DNA of 64,000 nt from Candidatus Kapaibacterium sp. (GCA_026390695.1 JAPLFL010000128.1:172456-236455); one strand, 5' to 3'. Shown: positions 20,138-28,905, counted from the first letter of the stretch. Translations and numbers: made by a program. Notes: a model not told the origin generated them from the sequence alone.

Positions 20138-20668
20138 TTAACCCGGATTCTTCGGATCAACTTTCGCTTCCTGCTCAAGAACGAGTTTCTCAATTTCATC
20201 CATGTAAGCAAGTTCAAACTGTTTCTGAGGCTTAGGTACATTTGCCAATCCGGCAGCAATAGCTGTTTCGATTTGTTTGACAATCTCCGGTTTAATTGTT
20301 TTATCACGAATCATATCCGTAATAGCTTTCACAAAAATTGTACCGCACCTGTGAATAGTCGGATTAAAGAGTTTAACGCAAGCTGTTTGATCGCAACAAG
20401 CCTGAACGATAGCCGCATCGGTAAAGTGATTGCAGCGATAACCGCCCACAATTGGTCTATAGCTCCAAACAGCTTTAATATAGTAGCAGCCCGGCGGAAC
20501 CTCCACTTCCAGATGTCCGCATTTAGCTGGCATAACGATATAGCGCTTTTTGCACCATTCAAGTACATGACCGTCGCAATCAAAAATTGTAACGTACCAA
20601 GTTCTGCTGTCAACGCTGCATGGATCATCCATACCGGAAATCCATACGTTTAATTTTGCCATACCCAT
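20138..20668 (-). CDS. Hypothetical Cys-containing protein
   Basis: 176 residues with no signal peptide. GGGAG sits seven bases before the first ATG, so that start is kept over the ATG two codons later. The N-terminal 100 residues look like a beta-sandwich (KLNVWISGMDD, TWYVTIFDCDG, HLEVEVPPGCYYIKAVW), a plan seen in carbohydrate- or adhesion-type domains. It contains about nine Cys, and the C-terminus is helical and charged. I recognise no family. GC is higher than in the TIR genes nearby. Confidence 0.6.
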   Translation of the reverse strand: MGMAKLNVWISGMDDPCSVDSRTWYVTIFDCDGHVLEWCKKRYIVMPAKCGHLEVEVPPGCYYIKAVWSYRPIVGGYRCNHFTDAAIVQACCDQTACVKLFNPTIHRCGTIFVKAITDMIRDKTIKPEIVKQIETAIAAGLANVPKPQKQFELAYMDEIEKLVLEQEAKVDPKNPG

Positions 20669-20754
20669 TGAAGTACTCCCATAAAATGAACAATCAGGCT
20701 GGTAAATTAATATTTATCAAGCATCCCAGCCTTGAATGCCTGTTGTCAATACTT

Positions 20755-21486
20755 TTACTTTATAATTCCTTCTACTTTCTTCATTAGCGAAGCCTCGATT
20801 AATTTTTCGTTTAATCCAAGAATAATGCCAAAGATAAATGCAATTGCCGGATCGTTCACAAAATTATCCGATGATATTGTCCCGATTTTAAAACTGATGA
20901 TTTGTTTGCAAAAGAATAAACCGTAAACAATTGCAATCAAGCTAACAAATAATATTTTAAAGGATGGGTAAAGCTGGTTGCTATTAATCGTATTCAAATC
21001 TCCAAAAGTCAAGGTTTTCTTGGAAATAATCGAAGACAACCAAACACCGATAACCGATCCGAGCAGAAGAATCATGAAATTCCTTTGTACCTCATAAAGC
21101 GGGAAAAAGAATATAAAAACAAAATAAACACATAAAAAGAAAATTGAAAACGATAGACCTATTAATCCTAATTGTTTTAAATACTTATGTTTAATTTTAG
21201 CAGATTCTTTATTAACAATTTCGGATTTTAATTGCTCCAAGGCAGATTGAGCAAGATCCAAATGCGGATTTTCACCAACCAAACCAACCTGAACAATTTT
21301 GACTAATTTGTCAAGATACTGCAAGTATAATTTATTAGTTTTGGCAACATACAACTGCTCAAGAACAATTTGTGTATTTTCGGAATCCATAATAAATTCC
21401 TTTTCTTTATCACTAACTTCAATATCGTTCACGACTTGAATTTCGAGAGCAGAATCTTTATTAAATACTATAAATTTTGTACTCAT
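20755..21486 (-). CDS. Hypothetical four-helix membrane protein
   Basis: 243 residues from the ATG at 21486, chosen because GGGAG lies nine bases upstream and it overlaps the preceding stop as ATGA; an ATG at 21513 is less likely. Residues 1-110 are soluble and acidic with a helical tail. Hydrophobic helices follow at about 115-140, 146-164, 185-205 and 215-235. The protein is tightly coupled to the small gene upstream. No transport or enzyme motif is visible. Two coupled genes directly after a TIR/SLATT run could be extra members of that module or unrelated. Confidence 0.65.
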   Translation of the reverse strand: MSTKFIVFNKDSALEIQVVNDIEVSDKEKEFIMDSENTQIVLEQLYVAKTNKLYLQYLDKLVKIVQVGLVGENPHLDLAQSALEQLKSEIVNKESAKIKHKYLKQLGLIGLSFSIFFLCVYFVFIFFFPLYEVQRNFMILLLGSVIGVWLSSIISKKTLTFGDLNTINSNQLYPSFKILFVSLIAIVYGLFFCKQIISFKIGTISSDNFVNDPAIAFIFGIILGLNEKLIEASLMKKVEGIIK

Positions 21487-21749
21487 GGCAGGGATCTCCC
21501 GCAAGCAGGACAAACTCCATCTGACGGCCCGATGGCTACCTGATGATTATGAGCAGTGCTTACTAGGGCAGATATTCTGGTAGCACGCCTGGCTGATGGA
21601 GGTGAAGCTACTGATCTGTTGGATCTTGCGATTAAATTTTGGACAATCTTTTTTTCATTATCTGACAAGATTGCAGAATTTACAGATACTTTTTCCAAAA
21701 GCATTTTTTCTTCGATTTTTAATCGAAAGGAACTGGATTTTTTCATCAT
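21483..21749 (-). CDS. Small basic protein with a C-terminal CPACG knuckle
   Basis: 88 residues. AGGAG lies seven bases before the ATG. The N-terminal 45 residues are charged and helical (RLKIEEKMLLEKVSV), the middle is Arg/Ser/Ala-rich, and the end is GVCPACGRSLP, one half of a zinc-ribbon. It overlaps the start of the membrane protein gene by four bases (ATGA), so the two proteins are probably made together. Function unknown. Confidence 0.6.
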   Translation of the reverse strand: MMKKSSSFRLKIEEKMLLEKVSVNSAILSDNEKKIVQNLIARSNRSVASPPSARRATRISALVSTAHNHQVAIGPSDGVCPACGRSLP

Positions 21750-21816
21750 TTTAGTCTCCTGTGAATAAGGATTATATAAATAAAACTAATTTTAGCCATA
21801 ACCTGAATATTAAAAA

Positions 21817-22899
21817 CTATTTGAGAATATTACTAATTTTATCAATTCTATCTTTTTCTATTTTAGGTTTTTGTTTTTCAAAAGTAGAAATATGAATTAA
21901 CTCTGAAAGAAACATATGAAACTCTTCAAAGAAAAACATAAATTCCTTTTCATATCTAAATATTTCTCGTGAAAATGGACTATGTATTGAAAATTCTAAT
22001 ATTTTTTCGAACTCTCTAATTGAATTTCGTACATCTTTTTCGGATTTGTTATTTTTAAGAACTTTATATGTTTCTAATCCAATTTCATAAAGCCAAGGAA
22101 AATCATTTTTAAAAACACTTATCATTACAAGAAATGAATTATGAATTCCAATTTCATTTGAAAATTTGAACAATTTATGAAAATATTCTGGATGAAATCT
22201 CATTGATCTTCTTTTAAATTCAGGTTCTATTTTTTCACTAACTTTATATATTAAATCCTGATTCATGATCTTTAATTCTTCAAATATTTTTATCACTATT
22301 GATTCATCTTTTTCATCATTTTTTTTTTCAACTGGTTTATTCGAAAGAATAGCATCCTTTTTGGTAACAAAATCTTTAACAAGATTCGTTGCTATTTCTT
22401 TATCAGGATTTAAACCAGAGATTCGAGAACAAAGTTGCAAAACTAATTTTAATAAATAATCTTCATCATCACTTGAATTTTGAAATTGAGCAAAAGGTCC
22501 AGATGTTGCCACTTTATCTAATGTAATACCTAAGGCTATACCAATAATTGGGATATTGTTTTTATTCCCTCTTGCAATTCCTGTTTCAAAAAGTATCCAA
22601 GGTTTTTCAATACTATTACTTGTAAGCAAAGCAATAATATCAGTTGCTTCATTCAGTTTTTTCATTAATTCAGGATACCATTCTCTACCAAATTCTATTC
22701 CTTGATCTCCTTTTTTGTCTGATGACCTAAAACACTTTAACATTCCTGAACTAACTTTTCTTATAAGTTCGCTGAAAATTTCGGCTAATTCTGCATCTCT
22801 AACATCATGACTGATAAAAACAAAAGGTGTCCCTTGTTTTTGAATTATTTGTGCATCAGAAATTTGTTCTGAAGCTACTTCTTGTTCTTTCTTTTTCAT
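21817..22899 (-). CDS. TIR-domain protein
   Basis: 360 residues. Residues 25-150 are a TIR fold: the first strand PFVFISHDVRDAELA (25-39), and WILFETGIARG (101-111) with the probable catalytic glutamate E105, as in NAD-cleaving prokaryotic TIR enzymes. Residues 200-360 are helical, charged and unassigned. It is the last gene of the run of four that starts at 25177, 29 bases after the SLATT gene. Prokaryotic TIR domains degrade NAD+ or make cyclic ADP-ribose signals on infection; that activity is inferred from the conserved glutamate. Confidence 0.85.
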   Translation of the reverse strand: MKKKEQEVASEQISDAQIIQKQGTPFVFISHDVRDAELAEIFSELIRKVSSGMLKCFRSSDKKGDQGIEFGREWYPELMKKLNEATDIIALLTSNSIEKPWILFETGIARGNKNNIPIIGIALGITLDKVATSGPFAQFQNSSDDEDYLLKLVLQLCSRISGLNPDKEIATNLVKDFVTKKDAILSNKPVEKKNDEKDESIVIKIFEELKIMNQDLIYKVSEKIEPEFKRRSMRFHPEYFHKLFKFSNEIGIHNSFLVMISVFKNDFPWLYEIGLETYKVLKNNKSEKDVRNSIREFEKILEFSIHSPFSREIFRYEKEFMFFFEEFHMFLSELIHISTFEKQKPKIEKDRIDKISNILK

Positions 22900-22928
22900 T
22901 TCATCTTTCTAAAATAATTTTATAATTT

Positions 22929-23414
22929 TTAACTTTCTGAATTTTCTAATCTCTTCTCTATCCTTTTACCCGGGTCTACCATTAAAGTAAAATATGATAA
23001 ATCAGTTCCTTTTATCAATTTTTCGAATTTTCTTACAAATTCTTTTTCTGCCATATCGTTTAATAACAGTAGATAATCTCCTGTTCTTGCAAGAAATAAA
23101 TTTTTCTCACATTTTATTTGTTCAGCAACAAGACGGTACTTTTCCCACTTTGCACCATAATTATGAAATTCTTCCCACTGATAAGTTGCTAAAACAATTG
23201 TTGAAAGTATTAAAGAAATAATCCCAAAACAAACTTTATAACTTTCTGATACTGTGAATGTTACACCAATTGATAGAGTTGTTAAAACATTACAAATAAT
23301 TGATATTTTTTTGGATAATGTAAAATAGAATTTGAATTTCATTGCATTTCTATCGAAATAGCTAAATTGATCCTCTACTCTATCAATTAAATAATCTTCG
23401 ATTTTAAATTCCAT
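22929..23414 (-). CDS. SLATT-domain (DUF4231-like) two-helix membrane protein
   Basis: 161 residues. Two adjacent membrane helices (about 33-54 and 58-78) are followed by the cytoplasmic signature WEKYRLVAEQIKCEKNLFLA (90-109) and a charged tail, the layout of SLATT/DUF4231 proteins, which are predicted pore-forming effectors switched on by nucleotide signals. Its start lies three bases after the ThsB-like stop, with the ribosome site GAGG inside the end of that gene, so the two are coupled. In this setting it is the natural candidate for the membrane-damaging effector. Confidence 0.82.
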   Translation of the reverse strand: MEFKIEDYLIDRVEDQFSYFDRNAMKFKFYFTLSKKISIICNVLTTLSIGVTFTVSESYKVCFGIISLILSTIVLATYQWEEFHNYGAKWEKYRLVAEQIKCEKNLFLARTGDYLLLLNDMAEKEFVRKFEKLIKGTDLSYFTLMVDPGKRIEKRLENSES

Positions 23415-23417
23415 AAC

Positions 23418-23819
23418 TTACCTCAAATAATTTTCAATAATGTTAATAATGGTCGGAGTGTTAAAACCAACAATTTGATTTGCAGTATTTTGAATAAATA
23501 ATGGAATATTCCCTTGATAATCCCATGGTTTTACCCCTAAAATATATTTAGAATAATCCGAAGCAGCCTTTACCTCTTTTTCGATCCAAGCACTATGTAA
23601 CGATGACATGCGTGCAGAAACGATAAAGAAATTACACTGCCTAACTTGCTCTCTTAATGCCTCTTCGATTTCTTTTTTCCTTTTTAATTCAAAAGAGTCA
23701 TGGATAGGTACACTATAATCGAAGTGCTTCCACCCCAATTCATTAAACTTTGTTGTTAATGAATAATAATCCCCTCTGTATGCCCAACGATGGCTGATAA
23801 ATATGTTCGGTGTTTTCAT
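23418..23819 (-). CDS. ThsB-like TIR protein (DUF1863 type)
   Basis: 133 residues, a single TIR-like domain. NIFISHRWAYRGDYYSL (5-21) is typical of DUF1863/ThsB proteins of Thoeris systems, and SAWIEKEVKAA (76-86) holds the candidate catalytic glutamates E80/E82. ThsB proteins sense phage and make a cyclic ADP-ribose-type signal. No ThsA (SIR2-SLOG) gene is beside it; a SLATT gene takes the usual effector position, starting three bases later. It lies 38 bases after the DUF4062 gene. Confidence 0.87.
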   Translation of the reverse strand: MKTPNIFISHRWAYRGDYYSLTTKFNELGWKHFDYSVPIHDSFELKRKKEIEEALREQVRQCNFFIVSARMSSLHSAWIEKEVKAASDYSKYILGVKPWDYQGNIPLFIQNTANQIVGFNTPTIINIIENYLR

Positions 23820-23857
23820 AATTTGATATTAATTAGTTATAAAATATTTTTCTCTTT

Positions 23858-25177
23858 TCATTCATCAGGATCTACTAATTCAATTTCTTTCTCTGAAATT
23901 AAAACCCTAATTACACCTATGATTTTGTTAAGAGCATTTTGAAGGATAATAGCACTTTTGTTAGTTAGTTCGTATGTACGGTCATATTTTACAATCATGT
24001 CTGTAACTTGAATCTTCTTTTGATTGTAATAATTAAATTTGATAAGTTTGATGTTTTTAGTATCAGAAAGGTCTTTAATTGAACTTGGCTTTTTATGATT
24101 AAACCAATAATCTTTTTCTGGAAAATTTTTTACAACACATTGTTCAATATCAAATATTTTAGAACGATTTAATACCTCAGTAAGGTTGAATATTATTCCA
24201 GGTACATCTAAATGATAAACACGAATTATAAATCTTCTATCAACTTCATAAGTTTCTCTGTCAATATTAAAGATTTCATATTCTATTTCATTCATTTCAA
24301 TTTCTAATTTAATCTTAGTATTATCATTAAAAATCTTAGGTTTTAAATCAATTTGTTCACCTTGCAGACTTTCAAACATCAATTTATTATCTTCTCTTTT
24401 TTCTTTAAGAGACCTTTTAAAATTATTTATATTGTCGTCAGATGATTTATTATTTGGAGAGTAATCAGTTAATTTTACAACAGTTACTGTTCTATCATCT
24501 TTAGTATATACAAAGAGCTTATCAATGTTCAAGTTATTAAAAAAAGCTAGATCAGTGAAAGCATTTAGAAGTCCCTTTTTGTTTTTACTTTCGTATTTAA
24601 CTAAATAACTTGTTAATTTTGGAGCCATTTCTTCATTTAAATCATTGACAAGTTTATTTGATAAATCCCAATCATCTTCAAAATCTATATGCTCCAATCC
24701 TATTCTTATTAGACCGTCAATTAATAAATGTAAAGGTGAAGTAATAGAGTGTTCATCATCAAAAGCCTTACAGAAAATATGAATATTGTTTTTATTATTC
24801 TCAATAGTTTCCATACACTCGGTATGAATTGAATTATTTTTAAAATGAGCAGTAGTAAGGTCGCGAACATGTAGAATACACTCCTTTTCGTATTTATTAC
24901 ATTTCTTTTTACATTTATTCCTTATAAAAAATGCCAATTCATACTCAATAGGTGCTAAATTATAAAGCTTAGAACTTCTTAATCCAATTGTTTTATAAAA
25001 TAAACCTAAAAAAGAATCAGAACTTTCAATTAGCTTATCAATTTTTTCCTTCAATTCTTCGATCGGTTCTGTTTCAAACATTAACGGCCGGTAGCCCAAA
25101 TATTTGCAGGTTGTAAATGCAATTTCTCTTGCAGTAGCAAGTTCTGACATTCGTGAACTAATAAAAATTGTATTCAT
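23858..25177 (-). CDS. DUF4062-domain protein with ACT-like segments
   Basis: 439 residues. Residues 1-85 match DUF4062, a TIR/SLOG-like nucleotide-related domain found in conflict systems: TIFISSRMSELATARE, FETEP, SSDSFLGLFYKTIG and APIEYELAF. A Cys cluster C89/C93/C100 with H103 follows and might bind metal. Two later segments, about 185-236 (KGLLNAF, NNLNIDKLFVY) and 315-355 (VYHLDVPGIIFNLTEVL, IFDIEQCVV), have the PG-(I/L)(I/L) and NI/DI pattern of ACT ligand-binding domains; this is my inference. AAGGA precedes the start. It heads the run of four genes and is a plausible sensor. Confidence 0.78.
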   Translation of the reverse strand: MNTIFISSRMSELATAREIAFTTCKYLGYRPLMFETEPIEELKEKIDKLIESSDSFLGLFYKTIGLRSSKLYNLAPIEYELAFFIRNKCKKKCNKYEKECILHVRDLTTAHFKNNSIHTECMETIENNKNNIHIFCKAFDDEHSITSPLHLLIDGLIRIGLEHIDFEDDWDLSNKLVNDLNEEMAPKLTSYLVKYESKNKKGLLNAFTDLAFFNNLNIDKLFVYTKDDRTVTVVKLTDYSPNNKSSDDNINNFKRSLKEKREDNKLMFESLQGEQIDLKPKIFNDNTKIKLEIEMNEIEYEIFNIDRETYEVDRRFIIRVYHLDVPGIIFNLTEVLNRSKIFDIEQCVVKNFPEKDYWFNHKKPSSIKDLSDTKNIKLIKFNYYNQKKIQVTDMIVKYDRTYELTNKSAIILQNALNKIIGVIRVLISEKEIELVDPDE

Positions 25178-25314
25178 TATTATCCTTAAAATTATTGATT
25201 AATATAGAAATAGAGTATTAACAATTTTATTATTTTCTTCCTCCCCTCGAACATTCCATCCGGGGTGGCTTCCTAAGCGCTTATTGTCAAATATATTATC
25301 CGATCATAAGAAAG

Positions 25315-27441
25315 TCATTTTGATATTACTTCTTTTTCTCTCTCCTTACCAACCCTCTTTATTTGGGAATCTATATGATCAAGAACTTGCCATTTTAGAT
25401 TCTGTTCAAAAAAGTAAGATTTCATTTTAGCAAGCATAATATCGGCTGATGCTTTATCTCCGTTTTTAATGTGGCATTCCGCTCCCTTACGCATTGCCTG
25501 ATTCAATGTTATATTATCAACTCCCTCTCCTTGCTTGGTCATCTCAAATACCTTTGTCAGAAGTTTGGCACTTTGCTCGGCGTCACCCTTACGCACTTTG
25601 ATCTGCTTGCCTGTACTAATTCTCTTAAAATCTCGAGAGTAGTTAACTCCCAAAATCAGCGCTGCATAGACACTTAGCGGATGATCGGGATAATTTGCCA
25701 ACACCGACTCAAAAGCAAGGTTTCCTCTCCGCAAATGTTCGGCATCCGATCCAAGCAGGTAAAATAACTTCCCTTGTTCATCACCAGAATAAAGTTCACC
25801 AATCTCATTTTCTTCCAGTGAAATTGCCGAACGTACCCTGATTTTCAGGTCATTCGATATAATAATATTAGCTTCGGAACTATAATATGCACCCCGAATA
25901 TGATAAGTTCCGGGCTGATCAAAATAAAATCCACCCTTTCCGTATCCAATATAAGCAGTTTCATAAATCGTCGGCCTGGATTCGTTAAGTGTTATCAATT
26001 TTGGTAAAATCAAATGTTCAGCTAATGGTTCATAGATAGCAACTTCTCCATTAGGCTTTTTGATTGCTATTTTAGTAAAATCAAAATTCGGATGCAAGGC
26101 ACTGTTTACATTTTTAATATTGGAACTTTTCGCTTTAAGTTTCAATTCAATTACAACAGGTTCGCCAATTACAAACACTTTCTTGGAATCAAGTTCGAGA
26201 TTAAGTCCTGAATCATTTTCAAGCATTGGCATACAAATTTCAAAGTGTTTTTCAGATCTTTCAAGTCCGGCATGAACAGCCCAGTTATCTCCACCCATAA
26301 TCACATTGTTACGGTAATCATGGCGAAGATGGACCAATTCCTCGTCGTCAAACTGAAATGCAAAATTATTCCAGAAACTTCCCGAACCATGGATTTGATC
26401 ATATTTCCAATCGTAATTCATCCACGAGAGAGAATCCGGACGGCTTTTATCCCAGGAATGCAATAAATTGAATGAGTGACCAAGCTCATGCACATAACAG
26501 TAAAGTGTATGGCGAACAGCATCGTTTGAACCAGCTCCACCATAAAATGAATCAACCTGAGATTGGAAAACTGCACAACCTTGGCGCTGACTCGTTCCCT
26601 CATAATCGAACATTATTCCGAAAAGAACATTATCACCACTTGTTTCTTCATGTCTTGACTTACAAGCTAATAAATAAGTTTGCCATTTAGGGCTATCCGA
26701 GATCAAACTGAAATTATGATGCATAGCTGCTTCCAATTCAGCATTTGTCCAAACAGAGTCAGTTCCCGCCTCATTTGTGAGAACAGAATTACTGGCTCTG
26801 GTTCCAAGCATTTCAATACCTGCTTCCTTATACGCCGTGATTACATCTAAAGTTCTGGCTTCACCGGCATGAGCCATCAGATTAGTATCATAAGAATCAA
26901 ATAAAGTGCAGCCTTCTTCAAAATCTTCTTCAAGATTGAGAGTATGGAAATAATGGCTCTCAAATTTGCATGAATAAGTCCCAGCGGTAACACCCGCTGC
27001 ATTATAAAAAGTTATTGTTGCAGGAGCGGGAGGAAACAAATGACCTGTTCGCACGACTGAAATTTTAAAATGATCATATTCCGTAGGTTTGGTGCTGCTC
27101 AATGTCCCTTCAATAATTACATGGGATGGAGACCAGATCGCGCGTACAGGTGCGGATTTAAAGGAAGCGAAATAACTTTTCACCCTTCCCCGGACAATAT
27201 AGAAATCGCCGCTTACGAGGTTGCAGTGCCGCGTTCCGTCAATATCAATTCGTAATTCCAATTGATAAACACTTGTTTTCCCACTGTATCTTCCGCTGAT
27301 TAGGTTATAAATATTGATCGGAAAAGGTGGCTTAATCGGATACAACTCAGGATTAGCCTGATTATTCACATCTTTTTGCAGTTGCTGATCTGATTCTGAA
27401 TTTTGAGAAGCATGGTGAAAAGGGTTCATTGGGTCAGTCAT
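25315..27441 (-). CDS. Metzincin zinc metallopeptidase without a signal peptide
   Basis: 708 residues; AGGAG lies eight bases before the ATG. The zinc site HELGHSFNLLH (318-328) fits HExxHxxGxxH-type metzincins, with Asn in the usual Gly position, followed by a candidate Met-turn SWMNYDW (339-345). Residues 45-160 look like beta-sandwich strands, about 420-540 like an Ig-type domain, and 555-700 are helical and TPR-like. The first 40 residues are Asn/Gln-rich and polar with no signal peptide, so export by T9SS or Sec is not indicated. It could be an intracellular or injected protease. Single gene with upstream AT-rich DNA. Confidence 0.82.
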   Translation of the reverse strand: MTDPMNPFHHASQNSESDQQLQKDVNNQANPELYPIKPPFPINIYNLISGRYSGKTSVYQLELRIDIDGTRHCNLVSGDFYIVRGRVKSYFASFKSAPVRAIWSPSHVIIEGTLSSTKPTEYDHFKISVVRTGHLFPPAPATITFYNAAGVTAGTYSCKFESHYFHTLNLEEDFEEGCTLFDSYDTNLMAHAGEARTLDVITAYKEAGIEMLGTRASNSVLTNEAGTDSVWTNAELEAAMHHNFSLISDSPKWQTYLLACKSRHEETSGDNVLFGIMFDYEGTSQRQGCAVFQSQVDSFYGGAGSNDAVRHTLYCYVHELGHSFNLLHSWDKSRPDSLSWMNYDWKYDQIHGSGSFWNNFAFQFDDEELVHLRHDYRNNVIMGGDNWAVHAGLERSEKHFEICMPMLENDSGLNLELDSKKVFVIGEPVVIELKLKAKSSNIKNVNSALHPNFDFTKIAIKKPNGEVAIYEPLAEHLILPKLITLNESRPTIYETAYIGYGKGGFYFDQPGTYHIRGAYYSSEANIIISNDLKIRVRSAISLEENEIGELYSGDEQGKLFYLLGSDAEHLRRGNLAFESVLANYPDHPLSVYAALILGVNYSRDFKRISTGKQIKVRKGDAEQSAKLLTKVFEMTKQGEGVDNITLNQAMRKGAECHIKNGDKASADIMLAKMKSYFFEQNLKWQVLDHIDSQIKRVGKEREKEVISK

Positions 27442-28036
27442 TTCTTTATCTCCTATTCTAATTAAACTGAAAATTATAAAAGTGAATTTATTTATTATTT
27501 ATCGTTCCAAGATAGATTCAGACACGCACAACACAAACCGATTAAAAAAGCATTTTTATCATAATAGGTCTGGCAGCGCTATACGAAACATTAATCATTA
27601 ATTACCAAACAAACAAATGAGCAAAACTCTGCATAAATCCTGATTATATAAAATATTAAAATAAATATTTATATATCGTTAAATTCATACAGCACAAATA
27701 TAAGACAAAAAAAAATATATTCCAAATAAATTATTTCACAGATACAATAATTCTTTAGAATATTTACCTATTATTTACCTATTATTTACCCAAAATCCGC
27801 ATCTGATCTGAATAAGATGAAAATTTATTTATTTTTGAAACCAAGCAAAATATTCAATAACCAAAATTATCAATGTGTAATATAGAATCCTTTGGAAACC
27901 ACACCCCAACCCTCTCCACAGGAGTAATGTCACTAAGTTAGGGGAATTATATCATTTCCTTAATGAATTTGGAATTATTGTCATTCCCGTGCATGAGACT
28001 GTGTGAAAACTGCAATTTCTTGTCATTCCTGTGAAT
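27442..28036. other. Gene-free stretch
   Basis: AT-rich DNA with a short direct repeat of TATTTACCTATTATTTACC at about 27767-27790. From about 27950 the sequence enters the repeat zone; the string ATTTCCTTAATGAATTTGG at about 27955 recurs, inverted, at the junction of the RHS fragment near 63665. Confidence 0.45.
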
Positions 28037-28175
28037 GAGACTGTGTGAAAACGATGAAATTCCAATGGAATGTCATTCCTGCGAATGCAGGAATCCCCAA
28101 TTGCGCCATGGAATGGGATTCCCGCATTCGCGGGAATGACAGATACGTGAATATTTCGTGTTTTCACACAGTCTC
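28037..28175. mobile_element. MITE-like palindrome, GAGACTGTGTGAAAAC ends
   Basis: Terminal inverted repeats GAGACTGTGTGAAAAC (28037-28052) and GTTTTCACACAGTCTC (28160-28175) enclose a core palindrome from TGTCATTCCTGCGAATGCAG (28071) to the CGCGGGAATGACA end (28141). No coding capacity. Relatives lie at 47526-47850, 53440-53690 and about 63580. Confidence 0.75.
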
Positions 28176-28232
28176 GAATGCAGAAATGAAAGCCTTCAAG
28201 TTGGAAACGATATAATAAATATTTACAACTAA

Positions 28233-28285
28233 ACAGACGAGAATGTCTATTCTACTGCACGGTAGGTCAGACCTTCTCGTCTGAC
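28233..28285. repeat. CAGACGAG hairpin element, copy 1
   Basis: CAGACGAGAATGTCT and the opposed AGACCTTCTCGTCTG form an imperfect hairpin within a homologous block of about 110 bases shared with 63090-63215 (TATTTACAAC before it, TTATTA after it). A shorter relative lies at 30091-30140. Confidence 0.75.
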
Positions 28286-28874
28286 AGAATTGAAATTTAT
28301 TATTAAGCTTGATATAGAATATATTCGGAGCTGACTTTCTAAATGCAAAATGATTTTGCGATTATCAAAGCATTGCTTTATGAATAAAGCGCGGCTGCAT
28401 TTAAAAGGTGTCCCAAGAAGACATCTTTCTTGGAAGTAAAGACGTCTTTAATTTGAGGAATTTAGTAAGGGAAGGAAATATTTTTGAGAAGAGTTTCTAA
28501 TGGTTCAATATTCATCTTACATTTAAAAAATATTTAAATTATCTCAAGTCATTTTTTTTCCATGATAAAATTTATTATTAATCCACTGCAAAATTACGAA
28601 AAAGATAAAGAGATTGCAAATAGTTCTTAAGATTATGCAATAGCTCTCATTTCTTCAGTGTTTATAAAATAATGAAAAGGTAAAATTGAATTAAAATTCA
28701 AAGATTCACTGGCGACCCTTTCAGCTGCCCGTTTCAATGTATGTGATTCAATAATAATTTTCATCATTCAGTCATTGATTTAATAAAAAATCATTTTTTC
28801 TTTTTACCTTCCATCGAACATTCCAGCGGCAACAGCATCATTTTATTTTTTTTTCACATCTTTTAAAATAAAGT
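28286..28874. other. Gene-free stretch before rpsF
   Basis: It contains a short imperfect inverted repeat around AAGACATCTTTCTTGG and AAGACGTCTTTA (about 28415-28450). I see no supported gene. Confidence 0.45.
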
Positions 28875-28905
28875 TTTGTTATGTCCGAAATCTTCCGTAA
28901 TTTTG
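28875..28905 (+). promoter_or_regulatory. Bacteroidota-type promoter for rpsF-rplI
   Basis: TTTG (28875-28878), a 19-base spacer and TAATTTTG (28898-28905), identical in boxes and spacing to the icd promoter. The ATG of rpsF is 69 bases further on. Confidence 0.75.

Noticed and set aside
27952..28167. 71-codon open frame on the - strand
   Set aside because: It is made of MITE palindrome sequence.
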